From assembly GCA_014338005.1 (NCBI GenBank), contig QUBZ01000045.1, forward strand, positions 1-35,009: a stretch of 35,009 nucleotides of DNA, in the 5' to 3' direction. Under the pieces are notes generated by a model, which was not told the origin of the DNA, did not search any database, and saw only the letters and a list, made by a program, of their open reading frames with translations. Source of the DNA: Chloroflexota bacterium. GTDB lineage: Bacteria > Chloroflexota > Anaerolineae > Aggregatilineales > Phototrophicaceae. Position 1 is the stretch's first letter. The number at the start of each line of letters is the position of its first letter. A program made the position numbers and the translations under genes. Below are positions 8,406 through 16,623 of this stretch, piece by piece.

Positions 8406-11360
8406 GTGAGCCGGGAAGCCCAACTGCAAGCTTTCGTTGACTACTGCAAAACTTACCTTCGCGGCGACGAACGCGGCGAGGCCCAGGTGTTCCTCGACCG
8501 GCTGTTTGTGGCCTTCGGTTATGCCGGCGCGCTGGAAGCCGGCGGCGTTTTTGAAGACCGCGTGAAGCGCCAGAAAGACGGCAGAACGTCGGTCGCGTTT
8601 GCCGATTTTGTCATCCCGAAGCGCGTGCTGATCGAGATGAAAAAACGCGGCGAAGACCTGCGCCAGCACTACAACCAGGCGCTGGATTACTGGATTGACT
8701 TGGCCGACAAACGCCCGCAGTACGTCATCCTGTGCAATTTTGACGAGTTCTGGATTTACGACTTCAACCACCAGCCCCGCGACCCGATGGACAAAGTGCG
8801 CGTGGCCGACCTGCCGGAACGCTGGGGGCCGCTGGCCTTTTTGTTCCCCCGCCCGGAAACGCCCATCTTTGATTATGACCGGGTGGCCGTCACCCAGGAA
8901 GCCGCCTTCAGCCTGTCGCGGGTGTTTCAATCGCTGCTGCGGCCCATCGGCCAGCGCAGGCTCGACCGCGAGACGGCGCAGCGGTTCATCCTGCAATGTA
9001 TGATGGCGCTGTTTGCCGAGGACATCGGCCTGCTGCCGCGTTACGTCTTCACCCAGATCATCGAGGACTGCCAGCAGGGCGCCAGTTCCTACGACCTGAT
9101 GACGCTGCTGTTCCACGCCATGAACCGCCCCGGCCAGGAACGCGCCGGGCGTTTTTACGGCGTGGATTATTTCGACGGCGGCCTGTTCGCCCGCATTGAC
9201 CCGGTGGAACTGACCACCGAAGAACTGCGCCTGCTGCGCGAGGCCGCCCGCCAGGACTGGGCCAAAATCCACCCCGGCATCTTCGGCACGATCTTCGAGC
9301 AGAGCATGGACGCGGCGGAACGCCACCAGATCGGCGGGCATTACACCAGCGAAACCGACATTTTACGCATCGTGCGTCCGGTCATCACCCGCCCCTGGCG
9401 CGAACGAATCGCGGCGGCCAGCAGCGCCGCCGACCTGCGCGCCCTGCAAGAGGAACTGCGGCATTACCGCGTGCTTGACCCGGCCTGCGGCAGCGGCAAT
9501 TTCCTCTACGTGGCCTACCGCGAAATGAAGGCGCTGGAACATGAAATCCTGCTGCGGCTGCAAGAGCAGAACGGCGGCCAGCTAGAGATGGGCTTCGTCA
9601 CCGCGCGGCAGTTTTACGGTTTTGACATCAAACCCTTCGCCGTCGAACTGGCGAAAGCCACGCTGATGATCGCCCGCAAGCTGGCGATTGACGAGGCGCA
9701 TTCCGCCGAAAACCCGCTGCCGCTGGATAACCTGGACGATAACATCCGCTGCGCCGACGCCCTTTTTGAACCCTGGCCGGACTTCGACGCCTGCATCGGC
9801 AACCCACCCTACCTGGGCGCGAAGCGGCTGAAACAGGAACACAGCGCCGAATACGTCAACCGCGTGCGGGCGGCCTTCCCGGACGTGCCGGGCAACGCCG
9901 ACTACTGCGTGTACTGGTTTCGCAAAGCGCACGAGGTGATGAAACCGGGGACGCGCGCCGGGCTGGTCGGCACCAATACCATCCGCCAGAACTATTCCCG
10001 CATCGGCGGGCTGGACTACGTGACCGCCAACGACGGCCATATCTTCGAGGCCGTTTCGTCCATGCCCTGGTCGGGCGAGGCCAAAGTCCACGTTTCGATT
10101 GCCTGCTGGGAGAAAGCCCTCACCCCCCAACCCGCCGATGCCGGAGACGCCGGGACACGATCTATCGTGTCCGCCGCCGGACGGACACCGCGCCTGTGGC
10201 TGGACGGCGACACCATGATCGAAGTGCCGGCCATTAACAGCAGCCTGTCGGTCAAAACCGACGTGAGCGCGGCGCAAACGCTGGCCTGCAATACCGAACC
10301 GAAGCGCGTGTTTCAGGGGCAGATTCCCGGCCATGCGGCATTTGTGCTGTCGCCGGACGAAGCACGCGACATGATTAAGCGTGACCCGATGAGCAAACAG
10401 GTGCTTTTCCCATTCTTGATTGGGCGGGATTTAATTGCCGTATCGAGCAGCAAGCCAAGCCGTTACGTGATTGATCTTAATGCCTTTGATATGATCGAAG
10501 CGCAGCAGTTTAAAGCCGCTTTCAAACACATTCAGGAAACAGTCTTGCCGATTCGTGAAGCAAAGGCAGTAGAAGAAGCTGAAAAGAATAGGAAGGCGCT
10601 TGCTGATGACCCAAATGCAAAAATAAACCACCATCACGAAATGTTCCTGCGTCAATGGTGGAAGCACTCCTATGGTCGCCATGATATGCTCGAAGAAATG
10701 GTAGCCTTGTCACGTTTTATCGGTTGCTCTCAGGTTACAAAGCGTCCGATATTCGATTTTATGTCGACCAAGATACGACCTGATGTAACTATACAGGCGT
10801 TTATGTTCGACGACGACTACAGCTTCGGCATCCTGCAATCGAACGCGCATTGGCTGTGGTTCACCGAAAAAGCGTCCACGCTCAAAAGCGATTACCGCTA
10901 CACCCCGCACAGCGTCTTCGACACCTTCCCCTGGCCGCAGAACCCGACCGCCGCGCAGGTGAAAGCCGTCGCCGACGCCGGGCGCGCGCTGCACGAATAC
11001 CGCCGCCAGGCCATGCAGAAGAACCCGCGCCTGACGCTGCGCGACCTGTACCGGTCGCTGGAACAGCCGGGCAGCAGCCCGCTCAAGGATTTACATGCCG
11101 CGCTGGACGAGGCCGTGCTGGCAGCGTATGGTTTCCCCTCCCCTAAATCCCCTCCCCATGTCATGGAGAGGGGAAGTCAGGCCGCGCCTGACGGGGGTGA
11201 GGTGAGCGACGTGCTGGCGCAGCTTCTCGCGCTCAACAAAATGGTCGCGGCGCGCATCGCGGCGGGCGAAAGCGTCACCGCACCGGGCATCCCGGCGGAC
11301 TACCCCAACCCGGCGGAACTGGTCAGCGCGGGCTGCATCACGCCGCCGGACTGGGCATAA
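8406..11360 (+). CDS. MmeI-like single-chain restriction endonuclease / adenine methyltransferase
   Basis: A 984-residue type IIL-style enzyme that both cuts and methylates DNA. The N terminus has the PD-ExK-type nuclease motif D67-x9-E77-x-K79 in FADFVIPKRVLIEMK, the same spacing as MmeI. A helical linker follows, then a SAM-binding motif DPACGSGNFLYV (from Asp358) and the N6-adenine methyltransferase motif NPPY (466-469). The stretch SSMPWSGEAKVHVSIACWEK is typical of MmeI relatives. The target recognition region covers roughly residues 660-800, followed by a helical C terminus. The GTG start has GGGAGA upstream. Both catalytic centres look intact, so it is probably a self-contained restriction-modification system. 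Two in-frame palindromic insertions (10118-10195, 11134-11203) and a low-GC block (10441-10800) are noted separately. Confidence 0.92.
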   Translation: MSREAQLQAFVDYCKTYLRGDERGEAQVFLDRLFVAFGYAGALEAGGVFEDRVKRQKDGRTSVAFADFVIPKRVLIEMKKRGEDLRQHYNQALDYWIDLADKRPQYVILCNFDEFWIYDFNHQPRDPMDKVRVADLPERWGPLAFLFPRPETPIFDYDRVAVTQEAAFSLSRVFQSLLRPIGQRRLDRETAQRFILQCMMALFAEDIGLLPRYVFTQIIEDCQQGASSYDLMTLLFHAMNRPGQERAGRFYGVDYFDGGLFARIDPVELTTEELRLLREAARQDWAKIHPGIFGTIFEQSMDAAERHQIGGHYTSETDILRIVRPVITRPWRERIAAASSAADLRALQEELRHYRVLDPACGSGNFLYVAYREMKALEHEILLRLQEQNGGQLEMGFVTARQFYGFDIKPFAVELAKATLMIARKLAIDEAHSAENPLPLDNLDDNIRCADALFEPWPDFDACIGNPPYLGAKRLKQEHSAEYVNRVRAAFPDVPGNADYCVYWFRKAHEVMKPGTRAGLVGTNTIRQNYSRIGGLDYVTANDGHIFEAVSSMPWSGEAKVHVSIACWEKALTPQPADAGDAGTRSIVSAAGRTPRLWLDGDTMIEVPAINSSLSVKTDVSAAQTLACNTEPKRVFQGQIPGHAAFVLSPDEARDMIKRDPMSKQVLFPFLIGRDLIAVSSSKPSRYVIDLNAFDMIEAQQFKAAFKHIQETVLPIREAKAVEEAEKNRKALADDPNAKINHHHEMFLRQWWKHSYGRHDMLEEMVALSRFIGCSQVTKRPIFDFMSTKIRPDVTIQAFMFDDDYSFGILQSNAHWLWFTEKASTLKSDYRYTPHSVFDTFPWPQNPTAAQVKAVADAGRALHEYRRQAMQKNPRLTLRDLYRSLEQPGSSPLKDLHAALDEAVLAAYGFPSPKSPPHVMERGSQAAPDGGEVSDVLAQLLALNKMVAARIAAGESVTAPGIPADYPNPAELVSAGCITPPDWA
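10118..10195. repeat. In-frame palindromic element inside the MmeI-like gene (inner copy)
   Basis: The element starts GCCCTCACCCCCCAACCC, like the C-rich ends of the dispersed repeats here, and carries a perfect inverted repeat at 10153-10172 (GGACACGAT-CT-ATCGTGTCC). It is translated as a low-complexity segment (LTPQPADAGDAGTRSIVSAA) between the methyltransferase core and the recognition domain, where relatives would be expected to have a short linker. The boundaries are approximate. Confidence 0.6.
11134..11203. repeat. C/G-rich palindromic dispersed repeat, copy C, in frame in the MmeI-like gene
   Basis: TCCCCTCCCCTAAATCCCCT followed by CCCCATGTCATGGAGAGGGG matches the reverse complement of copy A at both ends (CCCTAAATCCCCTCCC and ATGGAGAGGGGA). 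It is read through without a stop as about 23 residues (FPSPKSPPHVMERGSQAAPD), separating AVLAAYG from VLAQLLALN. Those two flanks would be expected to lie close together in MmeI-family C termini. Confidence 0.8.
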
Positions 11361-11399
11361 GGCGGCCACCGGCCAAACGTGGATAAAGCCGGGCGCGGG

Positions 11400-11408
11400 T
11401 GATACAAT
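11400..11408 (+). promoter_or_regulatory. Probable extended -10 promoter for the polysaccharide gene block
   Basis: TGATACAAT combines an extended -10 TG with a TACAAT hexamer (11403-11408), 42 bp before the ATG at 11450. No clear -35 is visible. This is a motif call only. Confidence 0.4.
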
Positions 11409-11449
11409 ACCCGCTCGTTTAAGGCAGCGTAACCATAAGGTACGTTTTT

Positions 11450-12391
11450 ATGACCCTCAATTTTGCCCTCATCGGCGCTGCCGGTTTTGTCGCGCCGCGC
11501 CATTTAAAAGCCATTAAAGACGTTGGCGGAGAGCTGGTCGCCGCCCTGGACACGCACGATTCGGTCGGCATCCTGGACAGCTACTTCCCCAATGCCCGGT
11601 TTTTCACCCAGTTTGAACGCTTCGAGCGCCACCTCAACAAACTGCATCTGCCGAATGCCGTCCCGGTGGATTACGTGAGCATCTGCTCGCCGAACTACCT
11701 GCACGATACGCATATCCGGCTGGCGCTGGGTGTAGGCGCGCACGCCATCTGCGAAAAACCGCTGGTCATCAACCCCTGGAATCTTGACCCGCTGACCGAT
11801 ATGGAGCAAAAAACCGGCAAACGGGTTTATACCATCTTGCAGCTTCGGCTTACGCCGCTGGCGCTGGCGCTCAAGGAGCGGGTCGCGCAGGCCGGTAAGC
11901 GGCTGGACGTGGTGATGACCTACGTTACCCGGCGCGGGGCGTGGTATCATGTGTCGTGGAAAGGCGATGAGGAAAAATCGGGCGGGCTGGTCGTCAATAT
12001 CGGCATCCACCTGTTCGACCTGCTGCTGTGGTTGTTCGGGCCGGCAGAACACAGCGAGGTGCATCTGCGCCAGCCGGACAAAATGGCCGGGGTGCTGGAG
12101 ATGGAAAAAGCGCGGGCGCGCTGGTATCTGTCGGTGGATGCCGGCGATCTGCCACCGGAGTCGGTGGCGGCGGGGGTGTTCGCCGCCCGGACGATCACGC
12201 TGGATGGGGAGTCTATCGAGCTGTCGGAGCAGTTCACCGGGCTGCACACGCTGTCGTATGAACGCATCCTGGCCGGGCAGGGCTTCGGCGTGGCCGATGC
12301 GCGCCCGTCAATCGAACTGGTGTACCGGATTCGCCATGCCGACGTAACGTCCGGCGATGCGGCTTCCCGCCACCCGCTGCTGAACCGCTGA
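11450..12391 (+). CDS. wlbA: UDP-N-acetylglucosaminuronate 3-dehydrogenase-like (WlbA/WbpB type, Gfo/Idh/MocA family)
   Basis: A 313-residue NAD-dependent sugar oxidoreductase. The N-terminal ALIGAAGFVAPRHLKAIKD closely fits the WlbA signature, as do the catalytic ICEKPLVINPW lysine motif and WYHVSWKGDEEKSGG with the downstream NIGIHLFDLL. WlbA oxidises C3 of UDP-N-acetyl-D-glucosaminuronate on the way to 2,3-diacetamido-2,3-dideoxyuronic acids found in surface polysaccharides. It is the first gene of a plus-strand block; the acetyltransferase of the same pathway follows 8 bp downstream. The aminotransferase step (WlbC/WbpE) is not in this window. An AAGG stretch precedes the ATG. Confidence 0.85.
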   Translation: MTLNFALIGAAGFVAPRHLKAIKDVGGELVAALDTHDSVGILDSYFPNARFFTQFERFERHLNKLHLPNAVPVDYVSICSPNYLHDTHIRLALGVGAHAICEKPLVINPWNLDPLTDMEQKTGKRVYTILQLRLTPLALALKERVAQAGKRLDVVMTYVTRRGAWYHVSWKGDEEKSGGLVVNIGIHLFDLLLWLFGPAEHSEVHLRQPDKMAGVLEMEKARARWYLSVDAGDLPPESVAAGVFAARTITLDGESIELSEQFTGLHTLSYERILAGQGFGVADARPSIELVYRIRHADVTSGDAASRHPLLNR

Positions 12392-12399
12392 GGGACACC

Positions 12400-12984
12400 A
12401 TGCCGGAAGCTACCGACTACATGGTTCACGAATCGGCCTATGTGGACGAAGGCGCGGTCATCGGGCGCGGCACGAAAATCTGGCATTTTTGCCACATCAT
12501 GCCGGGCGCGGTCATCGGCGAAGCCTGTTCGCTGGGGCAGAATGTATTTGTCGCCAACCATGTCACCATCGGCAGGGGCGTCAAAATCCAGAACAACGTC
12601 TCGATTTATGAGGGCGTGATTTTAGAAGACGACGTGTTCTGCGGGCCGAGCATGGTTTTTACCAACGTTGGCAGGCCGCGTTCGGCCTACCCGCGCGGAA
12701 CAGCCGGTTACGAAAAAACGCTGGTGCGGCGCGGCGCGACCATCGGCGCGAACGCGACGGTCGTCTGCGGCGTGACCATCGGCGCATGGGCGTTCGTGGC
12801 GGCGGGCGCGGTCATCACGCGGGACGTGCCGGCCTATGGGCTGATGATGGGCGTCCCGGCGCGGCTGGCCGGCTGGGTATGCGAATGCGGCGCGCGGCTG
12901 ATTTTCGACGGCGACGAGGCCACCTGCGCCGACTGCGGCAGGCATTATCGCCAGGCCGCGCCCGACCGGATTGAGCCGGTATAA
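12400..12984 (+). CDS. wlbB: UDP-2-acetamido-3-amino-glucuronate N-acetyltransferase-like (WlbB/WbpD type)
   Basis: A 194-residue left-handed beta-helix acyltransferase with many hexapeptide repeats (for example GAVIGRGTKIWHFCHIMPGAVIG and GATIGANATVVCGVTIG). It should transfer acetyl from acetyl-CoA to the C3 amine of the UDP-diaminouronate made after the WlbA and aminotransferase steps. The segment HESAYVDEGAVIG and the FTNVGRPRSAYPRG loop match WbpD/WlbB proteins. The C terminus has two paired-cysteine knuckles (CECG and CADCG), a probable small zinc ribbon. It lies 8 bp after wlbA and 13 bp before the next likely start, so the block is an operon. Confidence 0.87.
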   Translation: MPEATDYMVHESAYVDEGAVIGRGTKIWHFCHIMPGAVIGEACSLGQNVFVANHVTIGRGVKIQNNVSIYEGVILEDDVFCGPSMVFTNVGRPRSAYPRGTAGYEKTLVRRGATIGANATVVCGVTIGAWAFVAAGAVITRDVPAYGLMMGVPARLAGWVCECGARLIFDGDEATCADCGRHYRQAAPDRIEPV

Positions 12985-12997
12985 GGGCGCTGGTGGA

Positions 12998-14179
12998 ATG
13001 ATGCCGTCTGCCACACCTCACATCATCTCACCTTTCGACATTTGCATGTTCGCGCATAACAGCTTGACGAACGATGGCCGTTCGTTCAAACAGGCCGCGA
13101 GTCTGGCGGCGGCAGGCTGGCGGGTGGCGCTGGTGGGCGTGACCATCGGCGGCGAAGACCTGCCGGCGGTCGAAACCCGCGATGGTTATCAGATCATCCG
13201 CGTTAAAACGCGCCTGCTGGCAAAACGCCTGCCCGGCACGTGGGGAAAACTGCTGCGCCTGGCGCTGGCCGTGCCGCGCGCCGCCTTGCAGCTGCGCCGG
13301 ACGCGGGCGCGGGTTTACCAGGCCAACGATTTCACCGGCCTGCTGGTGGTCGCCCTGGCGGGCATCTGGCGGCGGCCTGTGGTTTACGATTCGCGCGAGC
13401 TGTTTTTCGACCGCTGGCCGAAAGGCGTGCATTACCCGCTCAAATACCCGCTCTATGCCCTGCGCCCGCTGGAAGGGGTGCTGGCGCGGCGGGCGGCGGC
13501 GGTTATCACGGTCAGCCGGCCGATTGCCGAACGGATGGCGCAAAAACTGCGGATACCCCAACCGGCGCTGGTGCTGAACGCCGTTGATATTCGCCAGACC
13601 GGGACGGCCCATGCCATTTTCCCGGCGGATGGGCGGCGCTGGTTCGTGCATACCGGAAGCCTGCTCGGCGGGCGGCATCTGGCGGAACTGGTGGCCGCGC
13701 TGGCGCATCTGCCGCCGGATGTGGCGCTGGCGCTGCTGGGGGATGGGCCGCTGCGCCCGGCGCTTGAAGAACAGGTGCGCGCGCTGGGCGTAAACGACCG
13801 GCTGCTGTTTGTGCCGCCGGTCCCGGTGATGGACATCGCGCCCACCATCGCGCAAGCCGGCTGCGCCGCCGTACTGACCACGCCGCACATCACCAATAAC
13901 TACTTTGCCCTGCCCAACAAGTTTTTCGAGGCGCTGGCTGCCGGGCTGCCGCTGGTTTACAGCCCGATTCCAGAGGTGGAACGGCTGGCGCGCGAATATG
14001 GCCTGGGCGCGGTGTGCGACCCCGACGACCCGCGCAGCATCGCCGGGGCGGTTATGCAGGTGCTGGAGCCGGAAGCCAACGCCCGCTGCCGGGAAAACGC
14101 GCTCAAGGCGCGGGAAATCCTGAACTGGGAACAGGAAGAAAAGAAGCTGACCGGCCTTTATCGAAGGATGATGGGATGA
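12998..14179 (+). CDS. GT4-family glycosyltransferase (first of a tandem pair)
   Basis: About 393 residues, with the GT-B fold pattern of family 4. The N-terminal acceptor half starts at DICMFAHNSLTNDGRSFKQA and contains RVYQANDFTGLL and VVYDSRELFFDRWP. The nucleotide-sugar half has ITVSRPIAERMAQ, a VHTGSL strand, LLGDGPLRPALEEQ and the donor-site segment LPNKFFEALAAGLPLV. The donor and acceptor are unknown, though the neighbouring wlbA and wlbB suggest use of a diacetamido-uronic acid. The chosen ATG at 12998 follows GGTGG; an ATG at 13001 or a TTG at 12971 (overlapping wlbB) are alternatives. The stop overlaps the next gene by ATGA. It is closely paralogous to that gene. Confidence 0.88.
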   Translation: MMPSATPHIISPFDICMFAHNSLTNDGRSFKQAASLAAAGWRVALVGVTIGGEDLPAVETRDGYQIIRVKTRLLAKRLPGTWGKLLRLALAVPRAALQLRRTRARVYQANDFTGLLVVALAGIWRRPVVYDSRELFFDRWPKGVHYPLKYPLYALRPLEGVLARRAAAVITVSRPIAERMAQKLRIPQPALVLNAVDIRQTGTAHAIFPADGRRWFVHTGSLLGGRHLAELVAALAHLPPDVALALLGDGPLRPALEEQVRALGVNDRLLFVPPVPVMDIAPTIAQAGCAAVLTTPHITNNYFALPNKFFEALAAGLPLVYSPIPEVERLAREYGLGAVCDPDDPRSIAGAVMQVLEPEANARCRENALKAREILNWEQEEKKLTGLYRRMMG

Positions 14180-15336
14180 GCAGCAGCCCGCGCCCGGATG
14201 TGGTCGTGCTGGTGCATACTGACGTTCGCAGCGATGGCCGCGTGCGTAAAGAGGCCGCCACACTGGCGGCGCAGGGGCGGCGCGTGGTCGTCGTGGGCAT
14301 GTCGCTGGCCGGGCCGCTGCCCCCACCGATCGAGCAGATGGACGGGTTCACGGTGGTGCGTGTGGCGCCCCGGCTGCTGCGCCGCGCCCTGCCGGGCAAA
14401 ACCGGGCGTCGGCTGCGCCTGCTGGCTTCGCTGGTGCTTGTGCCGGTGCAGCTTCGCCGTCTGAAGGGGCGGGTTTACCATGCCCACGATTTTCTGGAGC
14501 TGCTGCTGGTCAACCTGGCCGGAATCCGCCGCCCGGTGGTGTACGATTCGCACGAGCTGTATTTCGACCAGAAGATCGGCAGCCGGTTCGCGCTCAACGA
14601 TCTGATGCAGCTTTTGCGCCCGCTGGAAAAACCGCTGGCGCGGCGGGCGGCGGCGGTTATCACCGTCAGCGAGCCGATAGCCGACCGGCTGGCGCAAACC
14701 CTGGGCATCCCGCGCCCCATCGTCCTGCAAAACGCGGTTGACCTGCGCCATGCCGGCCCGCCGGTTGTTTTTTCCGCCGGGGGGCGAAAAATCGTCGCCC
14801 ATACCGGCGCGTTAAGTTTAGGACGCCACCTGCCGGAACTGGTCGAATCGCTGGCGCACCTGCCGGACGAAATCGCCCTGGTTTTGATCGGCGGCGGGCC
14901 GCTGAAGGCCGCGCTGCTGGAACAGGCCGCGCGCCTGGGCGTGGGCGACCGGCTCATCATCGTGCCGCCCGTCCCGGTGAACAGCGTATCCCCCACGCTG
15001 GCGCAGGCCGACTGCGCGGCGCTGCTGTTCGCGCCGGATTCGCCGAATTACCAGCTTGCGCTGCCCAACAAGTTTTTCGAGGCGGTGGCCGCCGGTGTGC
15101 CGCTGGTCTACGGGACGACGCAGGAGGTGGGGCGGCTGGCGCGCGAGTATGACCTGGGCGTAGGCTGCGACCCGACCGCCCCGCGCAGCATCGCCGAGGC
15201 CATCCAGACGATTTTGCGGCCGGAAAACCTGGCCCGTTACCGGGAAAATGCCGTCAAAGCGCGCGAAATCCTGAACTGGGAGCAGGAAGAAAAAAAGCTG
15301 GTCGCGCTCTACCGGCGGATTCTGGGAGATGAGTAG
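14176..15336 (+). CDS. GT4-family glycosyltransferase (second of a tandem pair)
   Basis: A 386-residue paralogue of the upstream enzyme. Shared segments include RRAAAVITVS, HLPELV versus HLAELV, the LPNKFFEA donor motif, and the near-identical tail KAREILNWEQEEKKL. The ATG at 14176 forms a 4-base ATGA overlap with the previous stop, and the conserved domain starts within ten residues, so the longer frame upstream to 14014 is just overlap. Residues VVYDSHELYFDQKIG and LIGGGPLKAALLEQ mark the two Rossmann halves. It probably adds another sugar to the same glycan; specificity cannot be read from sequence. Confidence 0.9.
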   Translation: MSSSPRPDVVVLVHTDVRSDGRVRKEAATLAAQGRRVVVVGMSLAGPLPPPIEQMDGFTVVRVAPRLLRRALPGKTGRRLRLLASLVLVPVQLRRLKGRVYHAHDFLELLLVNLAGIRRPVVYDSHELYFDQKIGSRFALNDLMQLLRPLEKPLARRAAAVITVSEPIADRLAQTLGIPRPIVLQNAVDLRHAGPPVVFSAGGRKIVAHTGALSLGRHLPELVESLAHLPDEIALVLIGGGPLKAALLEQAARLGVGDRLIIVPPVPVNSVSPTLAQADCAALLFAPDSPNYQLALPNKFFEAVAAGVPLVYGTTQEVGRLAREYDLGVGCDPTAPRSIAEAIQTILRPENLARYRENAVKAREILNWEQEEKKLVALYRRILGDE

Positions 15337-15411
15337 GCGCGTCAGCGTGCCTTGTCGAAAACCGGCGCGGCGGGCATAATTCTACCCGGTCGTGTTGGGG
15401 AGGGCGGGATT

Positions 15412-16083
15412 GTGAACATCGGGCGGGCGCTGACATATGCCTTTGAAGACCCGGCAGTTGGGGGCAAACTGGTGATCCTGGCCGCGCTGGGGTTTATCGG
15501 GACGATCACCCTGCCGCTGCTGCTGGTTGGCCTGCTGGCCTGGGCGGCGGTGATGGGCTATCTGGTGGATTTGATTCATAACCTGAACAACCGCCGGCGT
15601 TACCCGCTGCCGCGCTGGGACGACTACAGCGCGAAAATCGGCAAAGGCGGCAACGTGCTGGCGGCGGCGCTGGTGTACAACCTGCCGAATATCCTGGTAA
15701 GCTGCTGCCTGCTGACGCTTAACTTTCTCGACAGCCGACTGCTGGGCGGGACGGCGGGGCTGCTGGCGTTATGCTGCCTGGGGCCGGCGCTGCTGCTGTA
15801 CAACCTGGTCGCCTGGCCGATGCTGGCGCTGGGGCTGGCGCGTTACGCCGACGAACATACCATCGTGGCGTTTTTCCAGTTTGGCGACCTGTTCAACACC
15901 CTGCGCCGCCGCCCAGGGCTGACGCTCCAGTGGATGCTGGTGATGCTGGCCGCCAATTTGATTTTCGGGCTGTTTTTCGTGATACCGTGCATCGGCTGGC
16001 TGGGTGCGCCGGCGCTGGCCGTCCCGGTGGTGGGTTATCTGACGGCGCTGTTCGCTTACCAGGTAGATCAGCCGGGCAGATAA
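15412..16083 (+). CDS. DUF4013-family membrane protein
   Basis: A 223-residue polytopic protein. The start is the GTG at 15412, preceded by GGGGAGGG; the resulting N terminus VNIGRALTYAFEDPAVGGKL is the usual DUF4013 opening. Five or six hydrophobic helices are visible (LVILAALGFIGTITLPLLLV, LLAWAAVMGYLVDLI, LLALCCLGPALLLYNLVAWP, WMLVMLAANLIFGLFFVIP and others), along with the family motif NNRRRYPLPRWDD. The function is unknown. It lies 75 bp after the glycosyltransferase pair, possibly in the same transcript. Its 3' end overlaps the convergent SH3-like gene by 16 bp. Confidence 0.87.
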   Translation: MNIGRALTYAFEDPAVGGKLVILAALGFIGTITLPLLLVGLLAWAAVMGYLVDLIHNLNNRRRYPLPRWDDYSAKIGKGGNVLAAALVYNLPNILVSCCLLTLNFLDSRLLGGTAGLLALCCLGPALLLYNLVAWPMLALGLARYADEHTIVAFFQFGDLFNTLRRRPGLTLQWMLVMLAANLIFGLFFVIPCIGWLGAPALAVPVVGYLTALFAYQVDQPGR

Positions 16084-16607
16084 GGCTCGACAAAGTAGCT
16101 GACCGCGCCGTCCTGAAGGCGGCCTTCGGCCAGCCAGCCTTCCATGTCCTGGTAGCGCACTTTAAACCAACTGTAACCCCCGTTGCAGATCGGCCCGTCC
16201 AGCACGTAAAAAACCGCGCGAATCGGTATCAGCTCGATGATACGTTTATCCAGCCCCGGCCCTTCACGCAGGCGCACCGGCAGCGGGTCGTCCGGCAGCA
16301 CGCGCCCACGTTCCAGCACGATCAAGCGGGTGCGCGGCGCACCGGGGCAGGCCGGCGTCGGGCTGGGCGGCAGCGTCGGCCAGACGAACGGCGCGTCGGT
16401 CGGGGGAGGCGGCGTGGGGGTGGCGGACGGCGGCTTGGCCGGCGAAACGGTGGCTGCCGCAGCGGACGGCGTGGAAAAAACCGCCGCCGGGGCGGACGAA
16501 CGCGGCGGCGCGACCGAAGCCCACCCCCCCAGCAGCGCCATCAAAGCCCCTGCAAGCAAAAAGCGCCAGGCAGCCAGCCGGCGTCCCGCTGCTGTTTCGC
16601 GCGCCAC
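16068..16607 (-). CDS. Membrane-anchored SH3-like domain protein
   Basis: About 179 residues from a GTG at 16607; the frame is open further upstream to 16712, but that would run 89 bp into the pentapeptide gene. An N-terminal hydrophobic helix (WRFLLAGALMALLGGWASV) is a signal anchor. A Pro/Thr/Ala-rich linker follows (for example ATPTPPPPTDAPF). The C-terminal domain, with PVRLREGPGLDKRIIELIP and WFKVRYQDMEGWLAEG, is a bacterial SH3-like fold of the kind used for cell-wall or peptide binding. It is the last gene of a minus-strand group, 16 bp after the pentapeptide stop, and converges on the DUF4013 gene. Function unknown beyond extracytoplasmic display. Confidence 0.75.
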   Translation of the reverse strand: MARETAAGRRLAAWRFLLAGALMALLGGWASVAPPRSSAPAAVFSTPSAAAATVSPAKPPSATPTPPPPTDAPFVWPTLPPSPTPACPGAPRTRLIVLERGRVLPDDPLPVRLREGPGLDKRIIELIPIRAVFYVLDGPICNGGYSWFKVRYQDMEGWLAEGRLQDGAVSYFVEPYLPG

Positions 16608-16623
16608 GTCCGGCGTCCGGCGG

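Noticed and set aside
8346..9341. 331-residue minus-strand open frame opposite the restriction-modification gene
   Set aside because: It covers the nuclease and linker of the MmeI-like protein in antisense and has no recognisable domain.
14014..14175. Upstream extension of the second glycosyltransferase
   Set aside because: The extra 54 residues overlap the first glycosyltransferase and are low-complexity Arg-rich; the ATG at 14176 with ATGA overlap fits the family start.
13028..14326. 432-residue minus-strand open frame opposite the first glycosyltransferase
   Set aside because: The Arg/Gln/His-rich translation has no motif, while the plus strand encodes a clear GT4 enzyme.
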